64,000 nt of DNA from Micromonospora sp. WMMD1082 (GCF_029626175.1 NZ_JARUBM010000002.1:4977001-5041000); one strand, 5' to 3'. Shown: positions 17,754-29,287, counted from the first letter of the stretch. Translations and numbers: made by a program. The notes: generated by a model not told the origin, from the letters alone.

Positions 17754-18689
17754 ATGCGCGATGACGACTTTCCGGAGCCCGAGCACCGCAACCGCGGCCG
17801 GCGCCGCTTCGACGACGACGAACCATCCTTCCTGAGGCGCGGCCGGCCGGCGGGCCCCGCTCCCACCGACCCCGACGACGAGCCCGACCCGACGACCGAC
17901 GAGGTCTGGTCCTCCTGGGACGACGCGGTGCACGGCCCGCAACCCCATCCGGCATGGCTGGTCACCGAGCTGGCCGCGAAGGACACCGATCTCGGTGTGC
18001 TCAAGACCGGTAAGGAGGCGGACGTCCACCTGGTGCGCCGGGCGGTCCCCGGCACCGACCGGTCCTGCCTCCTGGCGGCGAAACGCTATCGGGATCCCCG
18101 GCACCGGCTCTTCCACCGCGACGCCGGATATCTCGAGGGGCGCCGGGTGCGCCGCTCCCGGGAGATGCGGGCGATGACCGGGCGGACCGCGTTCGGCCGG
18201 CAGATGATCGCCGGGCAGTGGGCGGCGGCGGAGTTCGCCGCGCTGGGCCGGCTCTGGGAGATCGGCGAGCGGTACGGCACGGTCACCGTGCCGTACCCGG
18301 TGCAGCTGCGGGGCACCGAGCTGATGCTGGAGTTCCTCGGCGATCCCGACGCGGGGCTGGCCGCCCCACGGCTCGCCGAACTGCGTCCCGCCCCGGCCGA
18401 GTTGCGCGAGCTGTGGGCGCAACTGGTCGACGCGCTGGTCGTCCTGGCCCGGGCGGGGTACGCGCACGGCGACCTGTCGCCGTACAACCTGCTGGTGCAC
18501 GCGGGGCGGCTGGCGCTGATCGACCTGCCGCAGGTGGTCGACGTGGTGGCGAACCCGCAGGGCCGGGACTTCCTGGCGCGGGACGTCCGGATCGTCGCCA
18601 CCTGGTTCGTCGCCCGGGGTCTGCCGCCGGGCCTCGCGGACCCGGCGGTGCTGACCGACCTGCTGTGCCGCGAGGCCGGCCTGCGCTGA
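17754..18689 (+). CDS. RIO-like serine/threonine protein kinase
   Basis: 311 residues. The first 60 are acidic and basic, with low complexity. The kinase part has the RIO-type nucleotide loop VLKTGKEADVHLV (no Gly-rich P-loop), a catalytic lysine in LLAAKRYRD, the catalytic loop YAHGDLSPYNLLVH with the aspartate and asparagine, and metal-binding LIDLPQVVD. Activation and substrate lobes are absent, as in RIO kinases. It is likely a cytoplasmic atypical kinase or ATPase; bacterial substrates are not known to me. The ATG (MRDDDFPEPEHRN) follows a 162-base gap. It converges with the DUF2630 gene over a hairpin. Confidence 0.88.
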   Translation: MRDDDFPEPEHRNRGRRRFDDDEPSFLRRGRPAGPAPTDPDDEPDPTTDEVWSSWDDAVHGPQPHPAWLVTELAAKDTDLGVLKTGKEADVHLVRRAVPGTDRSCLLAAKRYRDPRHRLFHRDAGYLEGRRVRRSREMRAMTGRTAFGRQMIAGQWAAAEFAALGRLWEIGERYGTVTVPYPVQLRGTELMLEFLGDPDAGLAAPRLAELRPAPAELRELWAQLVDALVVLARAGYAHGDLSPYNLLVHAGRLALIDLPQVVDVVANPQGRDFLARDVRIVATWFVARGLPPGLADPAVLTDLLCREAGLR

Positions 18690-18693
18690 CCGT

Positions 18694-18729
18694 GGGCTCC
18701 GGGCGACGGCTGGCCGCCGCCCGGAGCCC
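18694..18729. terminator. Hairpin between convergent genes
   Basis: GGGCTCCGGGCG and CGCCCGGAGCCC form a perfect 12-bp stem around a 12-base loop. It begins 5 bases after the kinase stop and ends 9 bases before the DUF2630 stop on the other strand. Confidence 0.7.
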
Positions 18730-18737
18730 GTCCGCGG

Positions 18738-18986
18738 CTACTGCAGGTACCGCTCGACCTCCGGCACCGGGCGGGCGCCCTGTGCCTCCGGATCGCCGTG
18801 CGCCTGCCGGGCGGCGCGGCGGCGGCGGAGCAGGTCCCAGCACTGGTCGAGGGATTCCTCCAACTCGCGCAGTCGGGCGCGGGCCTCGTCGTCGGTGCCC
18901 GTCTCGTTCACCTGCGCCTGCGCGCGCAGCCGGTGCTCCTCGTCGACCAGATCGGAGATCCGGCTCATGATGGTCTTGTCGTCCAT
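18738..18986 (-). CDS. DUF2630 family small protein
   Basis: 82 residues starting MDDKTIMSRISDLVDEEHRL, the standard opening of DUF2630. It is nearly all charged helix (LRELEESLDQCWDLLRRRRA), likely a coiled coil, followed by a Pro/Gly tail. Its role is unknown; the family is widespread in actinobacteria. It is transcribed divergently from the conservon kinase gene. Confidence 0.88.
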   Translation of the reverse strand: MDDKTIMSRISDLVDEEHRLRAQAQVNETGTDDEARARLRELEESLDQCWDLLRRRRAARQAHGDPEAQGARPVPEVERYLQ

Positions 18987-19073
18987 GCCCCTGAGCCTGG
19001 CACAAGGAGACCGGTCACGGCCCGCATTCCCGGCGCGGCGACCCGGGCCGACCGGTGGCATGATCACGAGTGC

Positions 19074-19102
19074 TTGAGTTGGTGCTGTGACGCTGTTAGC
19101 GT
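19074..19102 (+). promoter_or_regulatory. Candidate promoter of the conservon operon
   Basis: TTGAGT and an extended -10 TGTTAGCGT are separated so that TAGCGT lies 17 bases after the -35. It is about 70 bases upstream of the sensor kinase start. Both boxes fit a housekeeping sigma factor reasonably. Confidence 0.4.
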
Positions 19103-19172
19103 GCGCCGGGGTCGGTGTGCGTAACGCATTCCTGATCGACCGACCAATCAGCTCAGGGCCAGGGGCGGTGTG

Positions 19173-21359
19173 ATGGGTTCCCGCGGTACGAATCTGCGTA
19201 CCAAGGTGGTGTCCCTGTTGGCCCTGCTGGTCGCGCTCTGGGGGTTCACCGCCTGGGTGACCGTCCGGGATGGAGTCAACCTTCTCGGTGTGCAGGCGCT
19301 CGACGTGCGGGTGTTCGATCCCACCGAGCCGCTGCTACTGCAGGTGCAGCTCGAACGGCGCGCCTCGCTGGTGTACCTGGGCCGGCCGGACGCGGCGCGG
19401 CGCGAGGAGCTGACGCAGCTGCGCCAGCGCGCCGACGAACTGGCGGCCGAGTTCGCCGAGTCGACCGACCACTGGCAGGTCGACCTGCTCGGCAACGATG
19501 CGCTGCACGACCGCGTCGCGGAGCTGGAACAGCGACTGGCGGCGCTGCCGGAGACGCGTGCCGGCGTCGACGGGCGCAGCATCGGGCGCGGCGCGGCCGG
19601 TGCGGCGTACACCGAGCTGATCCAATCGATCTACGAGGTCTACGACGAGCTGCGCCTCGTCGACGACGCCCGGGTCGCCGGGGACGCCGCCCGGCTGATC
19701 CGGCTCAGCCGGGCCCGGGAACTACTGTCCCAGGAGGACGCCCTGCTCGCCGGGGCGCTGGCTGCCGGCCGTATCACCTCGGCCGAGCGGGCACAGTTCA
19801 CCCGCGTCGTGGGTGCCCGCCGGTTCGTCGCGGAGCAGGCGGTCGCCCGACTGCCCGAGGCCGACCAGCGTCGCTACGAGCAGATGTCCGCCGGTGCGAG
19901 TTTCCGGCGGTTGGCCGACCTGGAGAACCGGCTCATGCTCGGCGGCAACGGCGCACGCCTGCCGTTCACGGCCGCGGAATGGTCCGACACCACCGGCCCG
20001 GCACTGATCGAGATCGGCGACGTGATCCTGGCCGGCGGCGACGATCTCGTCGAGCGGGCCACGCCGGTCGCGATCGGCATCGTCGTCCGGCTGGTGCTCG
20101 TCGCGGGTCTCGGCCTGCTCGCGGTCATCGCCGCGATGGTCGTCTCGGTCACCACGACGCGCGCGGTGGCGCGGCAGTCGCAGCGGCTGCGCGACGCCGA
20201 CGTCGGGCGGGAGGCCGCCGTCCGCACGGCCGGCGAGGAGGCCGAACTGCGCCGGGCCGTACGCGAGGTGTTCCTGAACCTGGCCCGGCGTACCCAGGCG
20301 CTGGTGCACCGCCAGCTCACCCTGCTCGACTCGATGCAGCGGCGTGAGCAGGACCCGGCGCAGTTGGTGGAGCTGTTCCGCGTCGACAACCTGGCCACCC
20401 GGACGCGACGCAACGCGGAGAACCTCATCGTGCTCTCCGGCGGTACGCCCGCCCGGACCTGGCGCGACAGCGTGCCGATGATGGACGTGGTCCGCGGCGC
20501 GGTCGGCGAGGTCGAGGAGTACACCCGGGTCACCGTGGTCCCGATCGGCGGCGTGTCGCTGGCCGGCCGGGCGGTCGGCGACACCATCCACCTGCTCGCC
20601 GAGCTGATCGAGAACGGGCTCTCCTTCTCCCCGCACCACACCACCGTCGAGGTGCGCGGGCAACTGGTCGCCAACGGCTTCGCCATCGAGATCGAGGACC
20701 GGGGTCTCGGCATGACCGAGGAGGACCGCGCCGCCGCCAACCACCGCATGGCCGAGCGTGGCGAGCCGAACCGCGCCGAGGCGTCCCGGCTGGGCCTGCA
20801 CGTGGTGAGCCGGCTGGGCGACCGGCACGGCGTGCGGGTGCGGCTCACGGAGTCCGTGTACGGCGGGACGAGCGCCGTCGTGCTGATCCCGAGCGCCCTG
20901 ATCACCGTGACCGGGGCCGAGCCGGGCGGTACCCGGGCCGACGCCCCCGCGCCGGTCGACGGGCCCGGCCGGGACGCCCCGGCAGAGGCCCACCTCGGCG
21001 TCGGTGCCGACAATGCCGGGCTGCCGACCCGGTCGCGGCGTGGGCCAGCGCGTTCCTCCGCCCTGGACGCCCCGACCATCCCGATCGGACTGCCGGTCAC
21101 CGCCGAGCAGGACGGGCCTGCCGTTGCCGGCCTGCCGGTTCGGGTGAGACAGGCGAATCTGGCGCCGGGTCTGCGGGCCGAGCCCGAGGCCGGAAAGGAG
21201 GGCGACCGCGTGATCCGTGAACCCGAACGGGTGCGGCGCATGATGAGCGCGTACCAGACCGGCACCCGGCGCGGTCGCTCCGAAGCCGCCCGGCTGCTCG
21301 GTGGTGGGGACCGGTCCGGGCAGGAGGATTCCGACGGCGCCGACCACCAGGCGACCTGA
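19173..21359 (+). CDS. cvnA: Conservon sensor kinase with extracytoplasmic sensing domain (CvnA type)
   Basis: 728 residues; I prefer the ATG seven bases after AGGGG over the overlapping GTG. One membrane helix is near residues 10-30 (VVSLLALLVALWGFTAWVT), a long helical outer region like nitrate/nitrite-sensing domains runs to about 305, and a second helix is at about 305-330. A helical region and a histidine-kinase ATPase follow: N-box ELIENGLSFSP, G1 IEIEDRGLGM, G2 RLGLHVVSRL. The usual phosphorylated histidine box is degenerate (ALVHRQLTLLD). The C-terminal 200 residues are a Pro/Ala/Arg-rich tail. Conservons form membrane complexes resembling G-protein receptors. Neighbours cvnB and cvnD follow, but cvnC is nearly gone. 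Confidence 0.88.
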   Translation: MGSRGTNLRTKVVSLLALLVALWGFTAWVTVRDGVNLLGVQALDVRVFDPTEPLLLQVQLERRASLVYLGRPDAARREELTQLRQRADELAAEFAESTDHWQVDLLGNDALHDRVAELEQRLAALPETRAGVDGRSIGRGAAGAAYTELIQSIYEVYDELRLVDDARVAGDAARLIRLSRARELLSQEDALLAGALAAGRITSAERAQFTRVVGARRFVAEQAVARLPEADQRRYEQMSAGASFRRLADLENRLMLGGNGARLPFTAAEWSDTTGPALIEIGDVILAGGDDLVERATPVAIGIVVRLVLVAGLGLLAVIAAMVVSVTTTRAVARQSQRLRDADVGREAAVRTAGEEAELRRAVREVFLNLARRTQALVHRQLTLLDSMQRREQDPAQLVELFRVDNLATRTRRNAENLIVLSGGTPARTWRDSVPMMDVVRGAVGEVEEYTRVTVVPIGGVSLAGRAVGDTIHLLAELIENGLSFSPHHTTVEVRGQLVANGFAIEIEDRGLGMTEEDRAAANHRMAERGEPNRAEASRLGLHVVSRLGDRHGVRVRLTESVYGGTSAVVLIPSALITVTGAEPGGTRADAPAPVDGPGRDAPAEAHLGVGADNAGLPTRSRRGPARSSALDAPTIPIGLPVTAEQDGPAVAGLPVRVRQANLAPGLRAEPEAGKEGDRVIREPERVRRMMSAYQTGTRRGRSEAARLLGGGDRSGQEDSDGADHQAT

Positions 21360-21487
21360 CCGCGCAGGCGCCCCGGCGAGCCGGACGGTGGCCCCGCGAG
21401 CCGGCCGGTGGCCCGGCTGGCCGGGCGGCGGATGGTCTCAGGACCGGATGAGCAACGGCGACGAGCCGAGGAGAAGAGGACGACGAC

Positions 21488-21910
21488 GTGGCGCAGAAGA
21501 CGGCTCCGAGTGCCGATCTGACGTGGTTGCTGGATGATCTGGTCGGTCGGGTCAGGCAGGCCGAGCACGCGGTCGCGCTGTCCGCCGACGGTCTGCTGAT
21601 GGCCTCCTCGCAGGGGCTCGGCCGCGACGACGGCGAGCACCTGGCGGCCATGGCGGCCGGCATCCAGAGCCTGGCCCGCGGTGCGGGCAAGCGGTTCGGC
21701 GGCGGCGAGGTGCGGCAGACGATCATCGAGATGCGGTCCTCGTTCCTGTTCGTCACCGCCGCCGGCCGCAACGCCTGCCTCGCGGTGCTGGCCAGCGAGG
21801 ACGCCGACGTCGGATTGATCGCGTACGAGATGGCGATGCTGGTCACCCGGGTCGGCACGTACGTCTCCTCGCCGGCACGGTCAGCCGAGCAGACCAACGG
21901 GCAGCAGTGA
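21488..21910 (+). CDS. cvnB: Roadblock/LC7 domain protein (CvnB)
   Basis: 140 residues from GTG behind a GAGGAG-type ribosome site. A single roadblock/LC7 fold is evident: LTWLLDDLVGRVRQAEHAVALSADG, then GEHLAAMAAGIQSLARGA and ACLAVLASEDADVGLIAYEM. In conservons this protein acts as the regulator of the small GTPase CvnD. Its TGA overlaps the GTG of the 28-codon cvnC remnant, keeping the usual coupling. The C-terminal tail is short and polar. Confidence 0.9.
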   Translation: MAQKTAPSADLTWLLDDLVGRVRQAEHAVALSADGLLMASSQGLGRDDGEHLAAMAAGIQSLARGAGKRFGGGEVRQTIIEMRSSFLFVTAAGRNACLAVLASEDADVGLIAYEMAMLVTRVGTYVSSPARSAEQTNGQQ

Positions 21911-21993
21911 CCCGGATGACGGTGGACACCACCGGCGGGCTACCCGACCAGAGCATTGTCGAGGCGGTTATCAATGGACTACGGGCACTCTGA
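21907..21993 (+). pseudogene. cvnC: cvnC (DUF742) remnant, 28 codons
   Basis: A frame beginning with GTG that overlaps the cvnB stop and ending in LPDQSIVEAVINGLRAL, which is what the last 17 residues of DUF742 proteins typically look like. The end overlaps the start of cvnD (MDYGHSE), again as in intact conservons. So both junctions of a normal cvnC are kept but the roughly 100 residues between are missing. This looks like an in-frame internal deletion that preserved translational coupling. The winged-helix part of DUF742 is gone. Confidence 0.6.
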
Positions 21994-22573
21994 GCGGCAG
22001 CCGGGGGCGACCGCGCTGCCCACGGCGATCAAGATCCTGATCGCCGGCGGCTTCGGGGCGGGCAAGACCACGCTGGTCGGCGCGGTCAGTGAGACGCGCC
22101 CGTTGCGCACCGAGGAGGTGCTGACCGAATCGGGGGTGGGCGTCGACGACATCTCGGGCGTGGAGGCGAAGCGGACCACCACCGTCGCGATGGACTTCGG
22201 CCGGATCACCATCGGCGACGACCTGGTGCTGTACCTGTTCGGCACCCCGGGCCAGGACCGGTTCTGGTTCGTCTGGGACGAGCTGGCGCTCGGTGCGATC
22301 GGTGGCGTGGTGCTGGCGGACACCCGCCGGCTGGCGGACTGCTTCCCGTCCCTCGACTACTTCGAGGGACGGGGGACGCCGTTCGTGGTCGCGGTGAACT
22401 GCTTCGAGGGGGCGCGGCAGTACCGGCTCGACGAGGTGCAGGCCGCGCTGAACCTCGACCCGGAGGTGCCGGTGCTGCTCTGCGACGCCCGGCAGCGGGA
22501 GTCGGCCAAGGAGGTGCTCATCACGCTGGTGGAGCACGCCATGAAGCTCCGGGCCGCCCGTCACGCCGAGTAA
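21974..22573 (+). CDS. cvnD: Conservon GTP-binding protein (CvnD)
   Basis: 199 residues starting MDYGHSERQPGATALP; an upstream TTG in the same frame is unlikely. Small-GTPase motifs are present: P-loop ILIAGGFGAGKTTLVG, switch region TTTVAMDFGRI, G3 LFGTPGQDRFWF, and a G4-like VVAVNCFEG. The family (also called MglA-like or DUF742-associated GTPases) switches in response to CvnB and CvnA. Expression should be coupled to the cvnC remnant, whose end it overlaps. Downstream a strong hairpin ends the operon. Confidence 0.9.
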   Translation: MDYGHSERQPGATALPTAIKILIAGGFGAGKTTLVGAVSETRPLRTEEVLTESGVGVDDISGVEAKRTTTVAMDFGRITIGDDLVLYLFGTPGQDRFWFVWDELALGAIGGVVLADTRRLADCFPSLDYFEGRGTPFVVAVNCFEGARQYRLDEVQAALNLDPEVPVLLCDARQRESAKEVLITLVEHAMKLRAARHAE

Positions 22574-22627
22574 CGCGGGGCCAGCCAGGCGGCGGCCGGC
22601 CGGGTGGTGGCGCCGACCGGTGCACGA

Positions 22628-22667
22628 CGAAGGGCTCCCACCCCGCTCGCGGGGTGGGAGCCCTTCG
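22628..22667. terminator. Strong bidirectional hairpin
   Basis: CGAAGGGCTCCCACCCCGC pairs perfectly with its complement over 19 bp around a 2-base gap. It lies 54 bases after the cvnD stop and 9 bases before the convergent aconitase stop. Confidence 0.85.
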
Positions 22668-22676
22668 GGTCGTCCG

Positions 22677-25517
<2,841 letters not shown>

Positions 25518-25625
25518 GTCGTACTCCTTCACACCAGCGACCGTGAGTAGTCCTGAGCAGTCTGTCGCACCGGCCGGAGTGCCGCCGTGGTTAGGTAACA
25601 CTTACCGCCGATTCTCGCCGTCAAT

Positions 25626-25644
25626 AAAACCGTACGTCCGTCTT
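25626..25644. promoter_or_regulatory. Candidate AcnR operator upstream of acnA
   Basis: AAAACCGTACGTCCGTCTT matches the palindromic site upstream of acnR at 16 of 18 aligned positions. On the acnA strand it abuts a TTGACG that could serve as the -35 box, so a bound repressor would block the promoter. Confidence 0.5.
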
Positions 25645-25689
25645 GCTATTGGCGCAACTCGGTGTCATCGTGTGGACGGGAGGTGCGCC

Positions 25690-26058
25690 ATGATCCACCA
25701 TGTTCAGCTCGCCTGTCCGCGAGGCTCCGAAGACCTCTCGCGGGCCTTCTACGTCGGTCTCCTCGGCCTCAGCGAACTCGCCAAGCCGCCGGCCCTTGCG
25801 GCCCGCGGTGGTTGCTGGTTCCGTGGGTACGGCGCCGAACTGCACCTGGGCGTGGAGGACGACTTCCGCCCGGCCCGCAAGGCGCATCCCGCCCTGCTCT
25901 GGCCCGACCTCGGCGCCCTCGACACCCTTGCCGCCCGGCTCACCGCCGCCGGGTACCCGGTCACCTGGGGTGACGACGAGCTGCCGGGGCTGCACCGCTT
26001 TCACACCCGGGACGCCCACGGCAACCGCCTGGAGTTCCTCGCCCCGAACGACACCTGA
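25690..26058 (+). CDS. VOC (glyoxalase/dioxygenase-like) family protein
   Basis: 122 residues with ATG behind GGGAGG. A single vicinal-oxygen-chelate module: IHHVQLACPRGSEDLSRAFY, LGLSELAKP, GAELHLGVEDDF, and HTRDAHGNRLEFL at the end with the glutamate usually binding metal. His4 near the start and Glu near the end fit the metal-site positions. It is divergent from acnA. Such small VOC proteins may act in glyoxal or resistance chemistry; substrate unknown. Confidence 0.88.
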   Translation: MIHHVQLACPRGSEDLSRAFYVGLLGLSELAKPPALAARGGCWFRGYGAELHLGVEDDFRPARKAHPALLWPDLGALDTLAARLTAAGYPVTWGDDELPGLHRFHTRDAHGNRLEFLAPNDT

Positions 26059-26104
26059 CCCGCGCCCACCCCGGCCCTCGGCCTCGGACGCGCCCGCCTT
26101 CGGT

Positions 26105-26177
26105 CGAGGCAGCAATATCAGGGTTGTTGCTGCCTCGTGGGCGGCCTGACGCAGCAGTATCCCTGATGTTGCTGCCT
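26105..26177. repeat. Double-hairpin repeat, copy B
   Basis: CGAGGCAGCAATATC and its partner TTGCTGCCTCG form the first hairpin. After a 14-base spacer sharing CTGAC with copy A comes GCAGCAGTATC-CCT-GATGTTGCTGC. It lies between the convergent ends of the VOC and C39 peptidase genes, the same setting as copy A at 12268-12342. Confidence 0.85.
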
Positions 26178-26248
26178 GGCGCGTGCGGTGCGGTGCGGTG
26201 TGGTGTGGTGGGGTGCCGTGCCCTTCGGCTCTTGGTGGTGTTTGGTTG

Positions 26249-26911
26249 TTAGCTGGTGGCGCTGTAGCCGCGGGTGGCGATCCAGTCGGCGAGGGTGTCG
26301 ATGTTCATGCGGTAGGAGGCTTGGGTGGGGTCGGCGGAGTCGGCGATGGTGACGGTGTGGCCGCCGTCGCGGTAGCCGACGATGCTGATGTAGTGGCCGC
26401 CTTCGAAGCTGTGGGGGGTGCCGTCGGTGTCGGTGGCGGTGCCGGCGATGTTGGCGACCACGGCGCGGCCGTCGTCGACGGTGCGGACGATGTCGTTGCG
26501 GAGCTTGTCGGTCTGCTTGTCGTCGGCGGTGGGGGCGGAGATTGCGGTGGAGGTGTAGACGTTCTTGCCGGTCTCCTTGTTCAGTACGGGGGTGATGTCG
26601 TTGATGGAGTTGGTGCCGGCTTCGGTGGTGCCCATGGTTTTGGCCATGGCGTCGACGTCGATGTTCTTGCCTTGGACGCTGAGGGCGTTGCGGGCGGCGG
26701 CGGGGCCGCAGTAGTAGAAGTTGGGCTGGGCTTCGTAGCGGACGTTGAGTTCGCGTTCGCTGCTGGGTTTGCGGTCGGCCTTGGCCACGGTGGTGCTGGT
26801 CGGTGTGCTGGGTGCGGCGTGGGCGGTGATGGCGGGTCCGGCGATGCCGCCGGCGGTGGCGGCGGTAGCGGCGATGGTCAGGGCGGTCTTGCGCAGGATG
26901 GTGGTACGCAT
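26249..26911 (-). CDS. Secreted C39-type (papain-fold) peptidase-like protein
   Basis: 220 residues with a Sec signal peptide (basic MRTTILRK, hydrophobic stretch, cleavage near AHAAP at about 33). The mature part is peptidase C39-like: C68 in NFYYCGPAAA, H173 in GGHYISIVGY and D191 in IADSADP form the expected triad. It probably cleaves or binds peptides outside the cell. Codon use is odd: third positions are overwhelmingly C and the coding strand is poor in G and T, giving a clear strand asymmetry across the gene and its upstream region compared with neighbours. High expression or foreign origin could explain this. Confidence 0.85.
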   Translation of the reverse strand: MRTTILRKTALTIAATAATAGGIAGPAITAHAAPSTPTSTTVAKADRKPSSERELNVRYEAQPNFYYCGPAAARNALSVQGKNIDVDAMAKTMGTTEAGTNSINDITPVLNKETGKNVYTSTAISAPTADDKQTDKLRNDIVRTVDDGRAVVANIAGTATDTDGTPHSFEGGHYISIVGYRDGGHTVTIADSADPTQASYRMNIDTLADWIATRGYSATS

Positions 26912-27387
26912 GATGAGTCACGCCTCTCGTTCGGGGGTGTGCGCGGCACAGCCCGGGGGGTGTGGGTGTGCCGCGGGGAACGGGGGGTGGTGCTCGGGGA
27001 TACGTCGGGGATCCGCGGGGGATCTGCTCGCGACGTCCGGGGGATGTAACGCGGGGTGGGGCGGGGTCATTCCGGCCCGGCCCGGCCCGGGGCTGCGGCG
27101 CCCGGGGGGCGTCGTGGTTACGCCATGTATAACGACCGGGCCGGGGGCGTGATTCCGCCTAGCGGGTGACCCAGGCCACCGCCCGACCCGCCCGACCCGC
27201 CTGACCTGGCGGAAACCGGACAACCGACCAGATGTGGCCGCATCGGGCACGATGTGCCCGCACCGATCCGGATATACCCGGGCCTGGGGACGTGTGCCCA
27301 CGGGACCGGGTGTCCGGGGCAGGCGTTGTCGGGCGGGGAGCGGGAAAGCCCGGTCGGCAGGAACCGACGACCGAGGGGAGAGGGGCC
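26912..27387. other. Intergenic region of about 475 bases, G-rich on this strand
   Basis: It separates the divergent C39 peptidase and beta-helix genes and continues the strong G-over-C bias of the peptidase gene up to about 27120. The only structure I see is a palindrome CGGGCACGATGTGCCCG at 27244-27260 (7-bp arms), which could be an operator. No credible coding frame was found. Confidence 0.5.
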
Positions 27388-29061
27388 GTGTGGCAGCAGG
27401 GCCGGTCCATCGCCACCCGCGAACGCCCGGCTCCGGTCGCCGGGGCGCCGTTGTGGTGCGACGCGCACGATTTCGGACTTCGGGGCGACGGGGTCACCAA
27501 CGACCAGCCGGCGCTGGCGGACCTGGTCGACCGCCTCGGGGAGGGCTACGCCGCCGACGGCCGGGCGCGGGTCATCTACTGCCCGCCGGGGATCTACTCG
27601 ATCCGGGACGCCGGCACCGTGTGGCGCAGCGGGGTCTCACTGCTCGGCGCGGGGTCGGGCGCGACCCGGTTCCTGCTGAGCAACGAGGGTAACCGCGCCG
27701 ACCCGACGCCGCTGGCCTTCTGGACCACGGTGCAGCACGGCGCCGACCGGGATCGCCACATCGCCGACTGCACCTTCGCCGACTTCGAGATCGACGGTTC
27801 GGGTGTGGCCATGGCGGAGTACAACTACCTGGCCAAGGGGCTCGGCCTCCAGTACGTCGTGCGGGGAGTCTTCCGCAACCTTTACATCCACCACACCGGC
27901 GCCACCGGGCTGGGCTGCGACTTCCTCCAGGACAGCCTGATCGACGGCGTGGTGGTGGTCGGCTGCGGGCGACTGGACAACGGCGAGGAGATGGGCGGAG
28001 CGGGCATCGGCATCGGCATCGGCGGTTGGGGCGCGGTGGAGCGCTGCACCATCAGCAACTGCACCACCCTCGGCAATGGCACCAACGGGATCTTCCTGGA
28101 GCTGCAGAAGCCGTACTGGACGCCGCCGCGCGGGTACCGCATCATCGGCTGCCACAGCCAGGCCAACCGGTTCGGCATCTCCGACTGGGGCGCCGACGGG
28201 CTGATCGTCTCCGCCTGCACCCTCACCGGCAACCTGGAGGCCGGCTTCGACGTCTCCGCCAACGGCACGGCGGGGATCGCCGGCCAGGGCGGCATTCTCG
28301 GCGACTGTGTCATCGACCGTAACGTCCGCGACGGGATCAGCATGGGCAACACCCCCGGGCCGTACGCCATCCGGGGCAACCGGATCAGCGGCAACGGCGG
28401 CCACGGCTACCACCAGCACGATCTGGGCAACGGATACCAGGGCCCCGCGTCGGACGTGGTGATCGACAGCAACGAGTTCTGGGACAACGGGCTGGACGCG
28501 ATCCGGGTGGACCGGCCGATGCGCGACGCGGTGCTGGTCAACAACCGGATCCGCAACAACGGGCGGCAGTGCGCCCCGGCCGCCACCGGTGCGGGTGACT
28601 CGGTCCGTTACGCCCGTCGTTCCATGACGGACCGGACCGCGGACTGGCCGTCCGACGGGCACCGGGGCAAGGTGCTGCGGGTGGGGGGTCGGGTGGCGGT
28701 GGTGGTCGGCAACACCGGCACCGATCTGGACCTGGCCGAGCTGCGGCCGGACGCGGCCACCGCGTGGAACGAGGACATACCACCACCGGGGATGGGGTAC
28801 GAGTTGCCCGCCGCGGCGCCGCTGCGGGCCGGCATCACCGTCAACGCACCCGTCGACTCCGCGACGGTGCGCGGCAACCGGATCTGGGACAACGGCGCCC
28901 ACCCGACCCAGAGCTACGGAATGTGGATCACCGAGCGGGGTGCCTGCGTCTCCTGTCGGGTCGAGGACAACGACCTCGCCGGCAACGCCGAGGGGGCGCT
29001 GCGGCTGGACACCCAGCCGGTGGGCGGTCGCTGGGACCGCAACCACGTCGAGGTGGACTGA
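27388..29061 (+). CDS. Right-handed beta-helix (pectate-lyase-superfamily) protein
   Basis: 557 residues from GTG behind GGGGAGAGGGG; the open frame further up is G-rich leader. The N-terminus has the Pectate_lyase_3 opening HDFGLRGDGVTNDQPALADL and a PPGIYSI strand. The rest is beta-helix coils, with Asn ladders (CTLTGNLEAGFDVSANG, VIDSNEFWDNGLDAI, VNNRIRNNGRQ). No clear signal peptide. Proteins of this type bind or cleave polysaccharides; catalytic residues cannot be named from sequence alone. Its place near other polysaccharide genes supports a sugar-related role. Confidence 0.82.
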   Translation: MWQQGRSIATRERPAPVAGAPLWCDAHDFGLRGDGVTNDQPALADLVDRLGEGYAADGRARVIYCPPGIYSIRDAGTVWRSGVSLLGAGSGATRFLLSNEGNRADPTPLAFWTTVQHGADRDRHIADCTFADFEIDGSGVAMAEYNYLAKGLGLQYVVRGVFRNLYIHHTGATGLGCDFLQDSLIDGVVVVGCGRLDNGEEMGGAGIGIGIGGWGAVERCTISNCTTLGNGTNGIFLELQKPYWTPPRGYRIIGCHSQANRFGISDWGADGLIVSACTLTGNLEAGFDVSANGTAGIAGQGGILGDCVIDRNVRDGISMGNTPGPYAIRGNRISGNGGHGYHQHDLGNGYQGPASDVVIDSNEFWDNGLDAIRVDRPMRDAVLVNNRIRNNGRQCAPAATGAGDSVRYARRSMTDRTADWPSDGHRGKVLRVGGRVAVVVGNTGTDLDLAELRPDAATAWNEDIPPPGMGYELPAAAPLRAGITVNAPVDSATVRGNRIWDNGAHPTQSYGMWITERGACVSCRVEDNDLAGNAEGALRLDTQPVGGRWDRNHVEVD

Positions 29062-29079
29062 CCGGCGGGCGGGTCACCC

Positions 29080-29268
29080 TCAGCCGGCCTCGTCGGCCCG
29101 GGAGACCGAGGTGGCCTCCGCGTGCCGGTCGCGCAGTCGCGCCCGGATCTCCTCCGGGGTGTACGCGCGCCGCCGCCGCTCCGCTCTGGCGATCACCACG
29201 CCGGAGGCCGCGACACCGGCCAGACCGGCCAATCCGAGGACCTTCCACCACCGCACCCGTCGCCGCAT
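29080..29268 (-). CDS. Small single-helix membrane protein
   Basis: 62 residues: basic start MRRRVRWWK, one hydrophobic helix (VLGLAGLAGVAASGVVIA), then a charged helix (YTPEEIRARLRDRHAEA). The layout predicts a membrane anchor with a short cytoplasmic tail. It ends 18 bases from the convergent beta-helix gene and starts 19 bases from the divergent papain-like gene. Similar small proteins are common in Micromonosporaceae, but I know no function. Confidence 0.65.
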   Translation of the reverse strand: MRRRVRWWKVLGLAGLAGVAASGVVIARAERRRRAYTPEEIRARLRDRHAEATSVSRADEAG

Positions 29269-29287
29269 CCGCTTAGGGTAGTCCGCT

